Below the pieces are notes generated by a model that saw nothing but the letters and a program-made list of their open reading frames with translations, did no database searches and had not been told where the DNA came from. Made by a program: the position numbers and the translations under genes. Shown one piece after another: positions 1 through 8,764 of a stretch of DNA of 64,000 nucleotides (the first letter of the stretch is position 1; every line of letters starts with the position of its first letter). The stretch is from Chondrus crispus (lineage: Eukaryota > Rhodophyta > Florideophyceae > Gigartinales > Gigartinaceae), in the NCBI RefSeq assembly GCF_000350225.1, contig NW_005179207.1, forward strand, positions 34,193-98,192, in the 5' to 3' direction.

Positions 1-1845
1 GACCCTCGCCCAGTCGTCGAAGTGGATGACGACATTCCCACCTTCGATGCGGGTACGACCGTCCGTGACATGTCGGACGAGCTCGCGGACCACGTCTGTA
101 CCGCGAGCTGCGATCACAAGGCCGTCCATGTCTTCGTGACAACAAGGAACCAAGCCGGATCGCGAAGAGGGTCGCGCGTCCGTACGCGCGACGAGCCGAG
201 GGGCGACGACGAGGCCCCCGCTCTTGAAGGACCCACCTCGTTCTGGGAGGAGAACGACGAGTTCGACGCTGTCGACATCGAGCGCGCCGAACAACCCGAA
301 GTTGGCGCGCCCGCCTCCACGGTCGCCCCTCCGCAGGACGACCTTCCGGCCCCTCTTACGTTAGAGGAGATAGCCGAAGAGCAACGCGTGGATGACTTCT
401 GCCAGACCGTACTGGCACGACAGTCAGAGTCCCGGGACTCCGCGTTCTTCGAGGACCACCACGGGGTGCTCAAACGGAGACACCCCTTCGACCCTGACAT
501 CGTGCAGGTCGTAGTGCCACGGACGCTACGGGCTCGGCTTCTCCAGCTCTGCCACACACCAACTATCGCGGGGCACCCGGGCCAGAACCGTATGTACTTC
601 GCGCTCCGTCGCGAGTACTACTGGCCCCATCTCGCTGCAGATGTCGCAGCTACGGTGCGAGGGTGCCGAACATGCGCGATGAACCGTGTTAAGTTGCGGA
701 AACACCTCAACCGTTTGAAGTTGTTTCCGGCAACACGGCCGCTCGAGAGCCTCGCCATCGACATCTTGGGACTGCTACCCAAGACGAAGGCAGGGAAACG
801 GTTCCTTCTCGTAATTACGGACCGTTTCACCAAGCTGACTCAAGTTGTGGCACTGCGGACCGTAACCGCGTACACGGTCGCCGTCGCGTTCTGCGACGCG
901 TGGGTATTTAAATACGGCGTCCCACGCTCGCTACTGTCGGATAACGGACCGCAGTTTAACGCGAAGTTCTTCCACAGCACGTGCCGTGTCCTGGGGGTGA
1001 CGAACTTGTACACTTCGGCGTACCACCCCCAGACGAACGGGCAGGTCGAGCGATACAACCGGACGATCGCTTCGATGTTACGGAATTACGTCGGCGAACA
1101 TCAGGACGACTGGGACGTGTACGTGGGGCCGCTCACGTACGCGTAGAACTCCCACGTACATCGTACGACGAGTACCACGCCCTTCGAGCTCGTCCTCAGC
1201 CGACCCCCGCCGGAGTTCTCTCTACGTAGAGCCGACGGTGACGCGCCCCCGTCCGATAGGGGCAACGCGCGCGCTGAGTTCCTCAAGACGTTGGACGACA
1301 CGATCCAGAAGGCGTACGGGAGCCTGCACCGGACGCAGGCTCGGTACAAGCGCGACTTCGATAAGCGCGTCAGACGGCTCAACGCACGTATCAAGGCAGG
1401 TAATTACGTCTACCTAAACCCCACCGATGGGGCAAGGACGTCCAACAAACTCGCGTCGCCGGCCGTGGGGCCATACCGGGTGCTCGCCAACGACCGGCGA
1501 ACCATCACGATCGATCGTGATGGTGTCACCGAGCGCGTCTCCGCAGACCTCTGCGTATACGCGCCTCCACCGACGGGCGCGGCGCGGGCGAGCACGGCAA
1601 CCTCAAGTGACCTTGCCGACAAGGTCACGAAGGGCACGCAGTACGCGGTCGAACGACTACTCCGGCATCGAGCCTTGGAGGACGGAACTACGGAGTTCCT
1701 CATCAAGTGGGCGGATTACGACACGCCCACCTGGACCGCACGGACTCACGTCCCGGAGGAGTTGGTGTCTCGTTACGCCCAACGCCTCCGGAGACGCACC
1801 GGCAGAGACCTCGTCTCAGACGCGAACGCGGACGCTCGCGCTTAA
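1..1845 (+). pseudogene. pol: Element A pol, C-terminal part (integrase and chromodomain), one nonsense codon
   Basis: Frame 1 is open from the window edge and aligns along its length with the end of pol in element B. The integrase zinc-binding region (CHTPTIAGH with a following CRTC), the catalytic Asp in AIDILG, the Asp in LLSDNGPQF and the Glu in NGQVERYNRT are all present. A C-terminal chromodomain follows (ERLLRHRALEDG, FLIKWADYDTPTWTA). A single TAG at 1144-1146 replaces the TAC (Tyr) codon seen in element B, between integrase core and chromodomain; downstream the same frame stays open to 1845. This copy would make a pol lacking the chromodomain, so I call it a recently inactivated pseudogene. 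Protease, RT and RNase H would lie upstream of the window. Confidence 0.92.
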
Positions 1846-1855
1846 GGAGGGGGCC
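1821..1855 (+). promoter_or_regulatory. Hairpin plus internal polypurine tract at the pol stop codon (element A)
   Basis: A short inverted repeat (CGCGAACGCGGACGCTCGCG) covers the last pol codons. It is followed at once by the stop codon and a purine run, AAGGAGGGGG. The same arrangement occurs at the end of pol in element B (19543-19575) and again just before the 3' LTR of both elements. In LTR retrotransposons a polypurine tract primes plus-strand DNA synthesis and normally adjoins the 3' LTR. This one lies over 4 kb upstream, so it is either a central-PPT-like second primer or the relic of a duplication. The function is inferred. Confidence 0.6.
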
Positions 1856-3979
1856 CTCCACCGCTCTGCTCCGTTGCAGTTAAAGGCAGCCCCTCGCGGT
1901 ATGACAGAAACCTTAAGAACGGAAGGACAGGTGTTTCGAGAGGCACCAGCGAACTCGCGAGGATGCGAAGACGTCGAGGCGCACCGGCGGTCAAGCCATC
2001 CGACAGCCGCCGCCGGCAAGAGGGAGGAGGACAGAAAGTACGTACGGCAAAATAGCACACCCGCCGAACCGCCGGCAAGGTGCGGGATGCCCTGGTCTCA
2101 CCAGGGCCGTCAACCCGCAGGCGAGCCGGTCCACCCGACGGAAGACCGGATCATCGTCCGGTCGCTGTGCGAAGTGTACGAGGAGACGTGCGAGACACGC
2201 AGACGGAGGTTATGCAGCATAGGGCCGCATTCCGTGGAGCGCGCCACAAGACAGTTGCCAAAGGGGGATCGGGAGAGAGCAACCCGATCGGAGGGTCAGT
2301 GTTATACCCCCACGGACTCGAGACACCTCGAAACAGCCACCGACGCGTGCCTCATGATACGGAAAATGACGAGAAGAGGAGAACGTTACACGTGAGCGGC
2401 GCTCGGCGATGCACGACAAGCGCCAACCACGTGAGCGCCGTCACCAAATCACCGCCTCCCCCAGCCTGCGAAATTAGCAAAAAATAATTAAGGGGAGGAA
2501 ATTACAATGGCACGTGCCTTGCGCGCATGGGCACGGTAGCACCTCCACCGACGACCGGTAACAAGGTGAACGACGCTGCCCCATGGGTACACACGTCCGC
2601 CCCCGGTCCGAATACCGGACGGACACCGCGACACCATACGCGCCCCCGAGCGGCAAGAGCACAGAACAAGAGCGTCCGCTACGCGCGCGCCCTCGCCGCC
2701 GACGGCGAGAGGCCTCAAGGAGAATACGGGCCCTCGCGCGCCCCTGCCCTCGCCGCCGACGGCGAGAGGCCTCAAGAAGGACGACCGCCGCACGCGCCCT
2801 CGCAACCGATAATGAAGGTCGCCGGGTAAAGAAATTTGCCGAGGGCCCGCGCTCCCACCACAGACGGCGAGAGGCGCGAGCGACGAAAAGGACGAACGGC
2901 GCACGCGCAGCGCCCCGCCACCGATGGCGGACGTCGCGCGAAGAAGAAAACGTACGGCGCACGCGCAGCGCCCCCTCCACCGATGGCGGACGACGCGCAA
3001 AGAAGAACAAGTACGTCCACGCGTTCACGCCCTCGCCCCGATGGCGAGGAGCGCCGGAAAAAGTCCTCGGGGAGCGCCGCGGGCCGAGCTTGCGAGGCCC
3101 AGGCGCTACCACGAGGACTTTTCCGCCGCACCGCAGCGCGAAGGTCGCGCGCCGCGCCCTCGCCATCGGCGGCGAGGGCCGGCAAACATAAGGATCGTCG
3201 CTGTGCGTCGTCTCGTGCCGTGCCCTTGCCATCGGCGGCGAGGGCCGGCAAACATAAGGAACGTCGCTGTGCGTCGTCTCGCGCCGTGCGCTCGCCATCG
3301 GCGGCGAGGGCCAGCAAACATAAGGAACGTCGCTGTGCGTCGTCTCGCGCCGTGCCCTCGCCACCGGCGGTGAGGGCCGGCAAACATAAGGAACGTCGCT
3401 GTGCGTCGTCTGGCGCCGTGCGCTCGCCATCGGCGGCGAGGGCCGGCAAACATAAGGATCGTCGCTGTGCGTCGTCTCGTGCCATGCCCTCGCCATCGGC
3501 GGCGTGGGCCGGCAAACATAAGGGTCGTCGTCGTGCGCCGCGCTTTCGCCACGGACGGCGAGAGGTATCGAGAAGAACGCGCGCTGCGCGGCCTGCCCTC
3601 GCCCCTACGGCGAGAGGCACCATGGAGACAAACCGGCGCACGCCGTGCCCCGGCATGCCGGACGGTCCGTTCTGTCACGAGTCCTGTCGGGCCGGCCCGC
3701 TTCGAAGATGGAGGACACCAATGACGACACGCCCCCTGTCCTGGAGTCTACGACGGACCTCGTCCCCTATCTCCGGGAACGAGCCGTGAGCAGCCACGAA
3801 TGAGGAGCTCACCGCGGACGCCTACGCCGCTCTCGGTCCACGACACACGGCGAGGGATCATCAGCGGAGCGTCGCCCGACCCTCCCGCGGCTCGAAGGAA
3901 GGCGGGAGGGGGGGCGCGCAAGCGCACGCATCAGCACGAGGACAATTGCGTTTACTGTGGCAAGAGGCCCAGACAGTCC
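1856..3979 (+). other. Element A 3' non-coding region between pol and the antisense ORF
   Basis: About 2.1 kb of very GC-rich DNA. Many long frames cross it in both directions, but they are by-products of base composition and of the 66-base repeat, whose length is a multiple of three. None matches anything in the equivalent region of element B. The middle is a tandem hairpin array, described separately. I see no tRNA, enhancer-type repeat or second gene that I could defend. Confidence 0.55.
2680..3625. repeat. Tandem hairpin array with a 66-base core repeat
   Basis: A palindromic unit of the type CCCTCGCC-loop-GGCGAGGG recurs about fourteen times. Between roughly 3157 and 3545 it forms a regular array: the phrase GGCAAACATAAGG starts at 3181, 3247, 3313, 3379, 3445 and 3511, an exact 66-base period. 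Flanking units (2687-3060 and 3555-3625) are more degenerate and unevenly spaced. Copies differ by a few substitutions. Because 66 is divisible by three, every frame shows a 22-residue pseudo-repeat, which explains the misleading ORFs here. Spacers are not unique, so this is not a CRISPR array. The equivalent region of element B has no such array, so it expanded in the A lineage. Confidence 0.85.
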
Positions 3980-5818
3980 TTACCCTACCTCTGTCTCTCT
4001 TATCGACGGAGGCCCGCGGCCGCGTAGTGGACTAGCCATCCGAGCGGTTAGCNNNNNNNNNNNNNNNNNNNNNNNNNNNNNNNNNNNNNNNNNNNNNNNN
4101 NNNNNNNNNNNNNNNNNNNNNNNNNNNNNNNNNNNNNNNNNNNNNNNNNNNNNNNNNNNNNNNNNNNNNNNNNNNNNNNNNNNNNNNNNNNNNNNNNNNN
4201 NNNNNNNNNNNNNNNNNNNNNNNNNNNNNNNNNNNNNNNNNNNNNNNNNNNNNNNNNNNNNNNNNNNNNNNNNNNNNNNNNNNNNNNNNNNNNNNNNNNN
4301 NNNNNNNNNNNNNNNNNNNNNNNNNNNNNNNNNNNNNNNNNNNNNNNNNNNNNNNNNNNNNNNNNNNNNNNNNNNNNNNNNNNNNNNNNNNNNNNNNNNN
4401 NNNNNNNNNNNNNNNNNNNNNNNNNNNNNNNNNNNNNNNNNNNNNNNNNNNNNNNNNNNNNNNNNNNNNNNNNNNNNNNNNNNNNNNNNNNNNNNNNNNN
4501 NNNNNNNNNNNNNNNNNNNNNNNNNNNNNNNNNNNNNNNNNNNNNNNNNNNNNNNNNNNNNNNNNNNNNNNNNNNNNNNNNNNNNNNNNNNNNNNNNNNN
4601 NNNNNNNNNNNNNNNNNNNNNNNNNNNNNNNNNNNNNNNNNNNNNNNNNNNNNNNNNNNNNNNNNNNNNNNNNNNNNNNNNNNNNNNNNNNNNNNNNNNN
4701 NNNNNNNNNNNNNNNNNNNNNNNNNNNNNNNNNNNNNNNNNNNNNNNNNNNNNNNNNNNNNNNNNNNNNNNNNNNNNNNNNNNNNNNNNNNNNNNNNNNN
4801 NNNNNNNNNNNNNNNNNNNNNNNNNNNNNNNNNNNNNNNNNNNNNNNNNNNNNNNNNNNNNNNNNNNNNNNNNNNNNNNNNNNNNNNNNNNNNNNNNNNN
4901 NNNNNNNNNNNNNNNNNNNNNNNNNNNNNNNNACTTCTGCAGAGCCACCCGGGGCTTAGTGAACGCATAGGGGCGGGGGGACACGTACAGCCCCGCCACC
5001 TCCGGTAACACGAACCGCCGGGGGTCGACCTGTCCTGCGTTAGACAGGAACGATCCCATCCGGTCGACGAAGAGGACCTCCGCGACACTGTACGCGAAGG
5101 TACGATCTCCGGTCAGCTCGTCCGGCAGCTGGTACCCGGAGCCGCCGCCTTCGCCCATCAACCGGTGTAGAACAGACGACGCCTCCTGCACACCACCGGC
5201 TTCGTGAACCTTGAACACGCGGGCTAGGTCGTAACGAAGCCACGTGCAGGAAGAAAGTTCCTCGACGGTTACCCCCGAGCGGCCGCGGCGTCGCCAGGGG
5301 TACCGTAGCTCGCTGATAGGGAGCGGTGGGACTTCGAACGACGGCACCCCTAGCCACCGAGTGGCAGAGGGCGACTCCCCCTCCCCATTGACGGTAAAGG
5401 GAAGGGGATCACGGGGTGGAGGACCGAAGGACGCGCCATCCATCTTGAGGGCCGCCCCCGACGCGAGGGGAGCGGCCGAGCCGCACCGGGCGGCAGAGAG
5501 AGCGGAAGGCGGGATGTCGGCTGCTGGGACGGAAGGGGTAGCCGGGCGAAACGAAAGGACCGGCTTGGATGGCCCCTCACCGGGGGCCACCAGTTCCAAG
5601 GACACGGTCGTGGACCGCGAGCGGGACTTCTGGAAACGCGGCGGAGGGAGCGGACCCGCTTGGGCCAGGACGACGCCACCCTCACGCGGTCCGGATGACG
5701 CACTTGGGAGTCCGAGCCCGCTCGAAGGCGGGGTCCCGACGGCCACCGCCTCCGCCATAGTTGGCTTCACGACGCCCGGGGGTGACTGCGGGAGAGGAAT
5801 AGACCGCGGGTCGGCCAT
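3980..5818 (-). CDS. Antisense ORF of element A (conserved retrotransposon accessory protein), interrupted by a gap
   Basis: The minus-strand frame starts at an ATG at 5818 (MADPRS), chosen because the element B homologue also begins M-S/A-D-P. A Pro/Ser-rich N-terminal part is followed by a conserved block of about 120 residues (RSGVTVEEL, GDRTFAYSVAEV, FVDRM, VAGLYVSPRPYAF, RVALQK) that is about 60% identical by eye to element B. An 880-base run of N then begins, so the rest and the true reading frame are unknown; the 23 codons after the gap may or may not belong to this frame. Between A and B most differences in the conserved block are synonymous; for example VAGLYVSPRP is unchanged while five codons differ. 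That argues for a real protein. No family I can name matches. It has no evident signal peptide or membrane segment and its role is unknown. Confidence 0.7.
   Translation of the reverse strand: MADPRSIPLPQSPPGVVKPTMAEAVAVGTPPSSGLGLPSASSGPREGGVVLAQAGPLPPPRFQKSRSRSTTVSLELVAPGEGPSKPVLSFRPATPSVPAADIPPSALSAARCGSAAPLASGAALKMDGASFGPPPRDPLPFTVNGEGESPSATRWLGVPSFEVPPLPISELRYPWRRRGRSGVTVEELSSCTWLRYDLARVFKVHEAGGVQEASSVLHRLMGEGGGSGYQLPDELTGDRTFAYSVAEVLFVDRMGSFLSNAGQVDPRRFVLPEVAGLYVSPRPYAFTKPRVALQKXXXXXXXXXXXXXXXXXXXXXXXXXXXXXXXXXXXXXXXXXXXXXXXXXXXXXXXXXXXXXXXXXXXXXXXXXXXXXXXXXXXXXXXXXXXXXXXXXXXXXXXXXXXXXXXXXXXXXXXXXXXXXXXXXXXXXXXXXXXXXXXXXXXXXXXXXXXXXXXXXXXXXXXXXXXXXXXXXXXXXXXXXXXXXXXXXXXXXXXXXXXXXXXXXXXXXXXXXXXXXXXXXXXXXXXXXXXXXXXXXXXXXXXXXXXXXXXXXXXXXXXXXXXXXXXXXXXXXXXXXXXXXXXXXXXXXXLTARMASPLRGRGPPSIRETEVG
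4053..4932. other. Assembly gap (run of N)
   Basis: 880 undetermined bases lie inside the antisense ORF of element A. Collapsed or unresolved retrotransposon sequence is the likely cause. Frames that appear to cross it are not meaningful. Confidence 1.
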
Positions 5819-5972
5819 GCTGACACGGGCGGTGACGCGAGAGGGGACGACCAAATGGCGCTGTCAAGGACGAAGTGGGACAGTGCGCAAAGGGGGGGGG
5901 GAAATTCGTATACCAGGTCGGATCTGCTCGGGGTTCAGGGAGTGGGACGGACAGGTTCTGCAAGCCTCAGGA

Positions 5973-6007
5973 GTGAACGCGGACGTTCACTCTTGAGGGG
6001 GGGGTGA
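5973..6007 (+). promoter_or_regulatory. Hairpin plus polypurine tract adjoining the 3' LTR (element A)
   Basis: The perfect hairpin GTGAACGCGGACGTTCAC (5973-5990) is followed by TCTTGAGGGGGGGGTGA and then the LTR. It is almost identical to the pol end of element B (19543-19575), including the encoded tail V-N-A-x-V-H-S-stop. So the 3' end of the element carries a copy of the pol tail. This is the normal location for the plus-strand primer; the duplicate at the end of pol is the unusual one. Confidence 0.75.
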
Positions 6008-6600
6008 TGTGGTATAACCCCAAACGCAAATTAGATTAGGATTGGATCAGGGACAGTAAGGCAACGAGCCTTACAGCCATGCGCGCACACACGTGTCCTC
6101 CACGTGTACGGGACGCGTACTACACGTGGACTGTCAGCCCCGCCGGCTGACAGCGCTACAGTGTCGGTAGACCGGCACTACTGTAGAGTTATGATAGACT
6201 ACGATGTACATTAAATATGAGCGGACCGCCGGCGGTGGAGGGCGACAAGCACGGACTTGTCAAGGATCCTCCACCTTGGTCCGCCCGCTTACTTTTAGGT
6301 ACTTCCGTCCGTTTTACCTAGGAGTCGCACCGCGCGCGGGTTGAGGACGCGCGTAGCACGCCCACGAGCCGGCTCCGCCTCCGCCCGTCGGTACTGGATC
6401 GTCACCCAGTACCGCTCCGGGGCGTCGAGGCGTAGAACCGCTCGCGCGTGCGCGCGTCCTCCCCGATCCCGCTCTACCACCGCTACCTCGAGCCCGTGCT
6501 CGGTTCCGTGGGTGGGCCGTGCTTCTGTCTTCCCGCCGATCGGGGTCTTTCCGAACTGTCAGTACTCACCCCCCTCGTCGTTGGGGGTGATTATACTACA
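6008..6600 (+). repeat. 3' LTR of element A (593 bases)
   Basis: It begins TGTGGTATAACC directly after the polypurine tract and ends TTATACTACA, matching the element B LTR ends (TGTAGTATAACC and ATGCTACA). Inside, the B-type stem-loop series is conserved in structure (6056-6074, 6131-6153, 6160-6179), as is the TATA-like core ATTAAATATGAGCGGACCG around 6210-6228. A hairpin (ACAAGCACGGACTTGT) follows where the RNA start would be. A CACCCCC/GGGGGTG hairpin near the 3' end is also shared with B. The primary sequence is otherwise quite diverged from B. No target-site duplication can be tested because the 5' end lies outside the window. Confidence 0.85.
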
Positions 6601-6682
6601 CCCCTCTTACGATAGAGGAGATAGCCGAGGAGCAACGCGTGGATGACTTCTGCCAAACCGTTTTGGCACGACAGTCAGAGTC
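6601..6682 (+). pseudogene. 82-base fragment of B-type pol flanking element A
   Basis: These 82 bases appear identical to 18071-18152 in the pol of element B (linker before the integrase zinc-binding region). The fragment begins on the first base after the element A LTR and ends abruptly at the start of the nuclease ORF. It shows that element A and the nuclease-bearing DNA were joined to a B-type retrotransposon copy by nested insertion followed by deletion or recombination. Confidence 0.85.
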
Positions 6683-8595
6683 TTACAGATGATGAAGGAG
6701 AAGCCCCTGGTCCAATAGGTCAATTCGATAGGAACGCATGCCAATGGAGAACTGTTGCTCGGATGCTTCACGTCATGCGAGGAGCAGGGTTTCTTAACGT
6801 ATCCCATCGCGGATGCGAGTGGCTGTGTAACGTTTTCTCTTCACCCCCTGTCCGTATGAATATCTCCAAAGACCAAGATATGCTCTTAAATATTGCGGAG
6901 AGAGGAAAGGCTACTTCTGAACTCCACGAATCTGTTCTGTTCCCAGACGTTTTCGGTCCTCTCACTGCTGAGGACAAAGAAAAGTACTTTTCAGGTTTGA
7001 CGTTCAAGAAATGGACGAGAGCGAGGACTGTTCTGAGACCCGCCCAATCGATGATTAAGATCAACGGTATGGCTACACTTCACAGTGAGGCAATCGCCAC
7101 TGTATCGGCCCACCACAGCCATGATAGCTCACCTTCCTTTAATCAATTGACGTCCATTCGTCGGTCAAACGCCAAGGAATCTTGCTCAAAGATTCTCAAC
7201 GAGCGTAGGAGAAGGTTGTCCAAGATGAAAGACACTCTTTACTTACAGGAGAGGAAGGCAGCCAAAGTAGGCGACCAAAGACTTATGACAGAAGTGATGT
7301 ACAGATGGGATATGATACATCAGAGTCGCCGTCTGATATCTCCCTTTGCAGACCGCTTTCTAGACTGCAAAAGGAGACTTAATCACGGCGCTAAGTCACG
7401 CTTTGCCAAGTATGGGGGAAGGGGTATCGAAGACACTGTGTATCCGTTAAATGGCATTCACAAAAAAGATCCTGGGCACCCTTCAGCATCGGGAAGTCTC
7501 TACAGTACGGCTATCCCGTTGTACTTTTATCTGCAGCTTGATGTAATGAACGCATTGCATTATCGCGGGGACAGTGGAGCAAGAGGGACATCCCTACAAT
7601 GCATCATAACGGAAAAGATGAAGCACATTTTGCGGAGGTGGATCGGTGGGCCTCGTTCGAAAGGGTTACGAAATTTGCACTTCCATATAGATGATCCCAC
7701 ATACGTGATTCCTCACAAAAGAGTAGAGCAGAAGCGAAGGGACTCGCACAGGCACAAGGGACTAACTGAATACGATATGGATGCGCTATCACGCGATGAC
7801 AATGTGACTGGAATTGGTTTTCAAGATGAGCTCAATGTGCCATGGTCCTCTCTGCTGCAGAACCGAAACTACAAAGACGAATTGGCTTGGCTGCATTTGT
7901 TCTGTTCAGCTTTGGCTGCCTTTGAGCTACTGCAGGAATGCCGACACAAGCCAGGCTGTACTGTACAATTGCATGGTGGCAGCTTTGCTCTTCCGACCTC
8001 CTTTGAAAACAGTGTTCCATCACGTTTTATGCCATGGCGACAGGATAAAAGTGACGAGCGAGGCTTCTTCCGGGGCTGCGTCATTCTAAGGTTTAAAGAA
8101 AAAGATTCAACGAATGGCATTGATGAAGATTTGTTCGTCGTACCGAGATGCCGAAGTTTGATATTTGACACGAATGGAAGGTGTAGTCTCGGTACAGAAA
8201 GTATCAGACATGGTGAGGCCGAAACCAGGTTTGTCGCAGTGTTCAAGTTATTTATTGAGCGTCCATGGCTAGCTTTTCGGGACATTTTTACAACCTCCCG
8301 GGGTCCAACCTCCCGGCATGGCGATATTGAAACGGAAACATGGTGCGGAAGCCTAATAATATCTGATGATACCGATGTTCTTGTGATTCTACTGTGCAAC
8401 AAAGAAGTCCATGGACACAATATAACACATGCCCTGAATGGCAGTATCCATTTCGTCGACGAAGCGGCGTACCGGTTAAAGGAGATGGTGCTCTCAGGGC
8501 GAGATATCGCAATGGCGTATACATTGGCAGGATGTGACCTCACTCCATCAGTACATAGAATCGGGCATGAAGTTTTTCTCGATTCCCTCATCTGA
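6643..8595 (+). CDS. FEN/XPG-like nuclease-domain protein, 650 codons, probably of a mobile element
   Basis: The C-terminal 80 residues carry the hallmarks of the XPG/FEN1 internal nuclease region: SDDTDVLVILL at residues 574-584 (compare the SEDxD signature, whose two acidic residues bind metal in FEN1) and AGCDLTPSVHRIG at 629-641, the helix-hairpin-helix-like GxD segment. The first 560 residues are unfamiliar, with many Arg/Lys and His residues. The first 13-14 codons lie in the pol fragment (6643-6682), so the annotated ATG is a chimera; the genuine start is lost or is a later Met. After the TGA at 8593-8595 the same frame continues for 42 sense codons to a TAA at 8722-8724 with protein-like content (GNEKLFETYMCVVY). 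I infer one internal nonsense codon and partial inactivation. I recall similar proteins of unknown function in other eukaryotic genomes, often repetitive, but cannot verify this here. Confidence 0.65.
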   Translation: MTSAKPFWHDSQSLTDDEGEAPGPIGQFDRNACQWRTVARMLHVMRGAGFLNVSHRGCEWLCNVFSSPPVRMNISKDQDMLLNIAERGKATSELHESVLFPDVFGPLTAEDKEKYFSGLTFKKWTRARTVLRPAQSMIKINGMATLHSEAIATVSAHHSHDSSPSFNQLTSIRRSNAKESCSKILNERRRRLSKMKDTLYLQERKAAKVGDQRLMTEVMYRWDMIHQSRRLISPFADRFLDCKRRLNHGAKSRFAKYGGRGIEDTVYPLNGIHKKDPGHPSASGSLYSTAIPLYFYLQLDVMNALHYRGDSGARGTSLQCIITEKMKHILRRWIGGPRSKGLRNLHFHIDDPTYVIPHKRVEQKRRDSHRHKGLTEYDMDALSRDDNVTGIGFQDELNVPWSSLLQNRNYKDELAWLHLFCSALAAFELLQECRHKPGCTVQLHGGSFALPTSFENSVPSRFMPWRQDKSDERGFFRGCVILRFKEKDSTNGIDEDLFVVPRCRSLIFDTNGRCSLGTESIRHGEAETRFVAVFKLFIERPWLAFRDIFTTSRGPTSRHGDIETETWCGSLIISDDTDVLVILLCNKEVHGHNITHALNGSIHFVDEAAYRLKEMVLSGRDIAMAYTLAGCDLTPSVHRIGHEVFLDSLI

Positions 8596-8656
8596 AATTG
8601 TAGAACTATTGGAAAAATTGATGTCACCATCGATGGAAATGAGAAACTGTTTGAGA

Positions 8657-8702
8657 CATACATGTGCGTTGTATATCTGCAGATATACAACGCACATGTA
8701 TG
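8657..8702. repeat. Perfect 46-base palindrome
   Basis: The two arms are exact reverse complements around CTGCAG at 8677-8682, with no spacer. It overlaps the last codons of the read-through frame of the nuclease ORF. It directly adjoins a second, longer palindrome. Such structures arise at hairpin-ended transposons, by foldback replication, or as assembly artefacts. Confidence 0.95.
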
Positions 8703-8764
8703 GTACACATTACTTTCCTTCTAAGCTTACGCATGCGTAAGCTTGGAAGGAAAGTAATGTGTAC
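8703..8764. repeat. 62-base palindrome with one mismatched pair
   Basis: It is centred on GCATGC at 8731-8736; 30 of 31 pairs match and the exception is 8722/8745. It starts on the base after the 46-base palindrome ends, giving 108 bases of continuous cruciform-forming DNA. The arms share no sequence with the first palindrome. Confidence 0.95.

Larger units (their letters stand above)
1..6600 (+). mobile_element. Element A: 3' portion of a Ty3/gypsy LTR retrotransposon
   Basis: The window opens inside pol. In order it holds the integrase and chromodomain end of pol, a hairpin and polypurine tract, about 2 kb of non-coding DNA with a tandem hairpin array, an assembly gap, an antisense ORF, a second hairpin-polypurine tract and a terminal repeat ending in ACTACA at 6600. 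The order matches element B (11496-25475), but LTR and non-coding sequence have diverged strongly, so A and B are separate lineages of one superfamily. The 5' LTR and gag lie outside the window. The bases right after the LTR are a fragment of B-type pol, so A probably sits inside an older copy of a B-like element. Confidence 0.9.

Noticed and set aside
2680-3625. CRISPR-like regular repeats
   Set aside because: The spacers are themselves repeated and the host is eukaryotic; it is an ordinary tandem repeat with a 66-base period.
2474-3789. Several overlapping ORFs of 190-340 codons on both strands
   Set aside because: They arise from the 66-base repeat and high GC; none has a counterpart in element B or a real motif.
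4027-4052. tRNA-like start (TAGCCATCCGAGCGGTTAGC)
   Set aside because: It resembles a D-arm but is cut by the assembly gap and lies in the region of the antisense ORF; no anticodon arm can be seen.
5244-5996. 250-codon plus-strand ORF before the element A LTR
   Set aside because: It is the complement of the conserved antisense ORF; only its last codons, copied from the pol tail, are meaningful.
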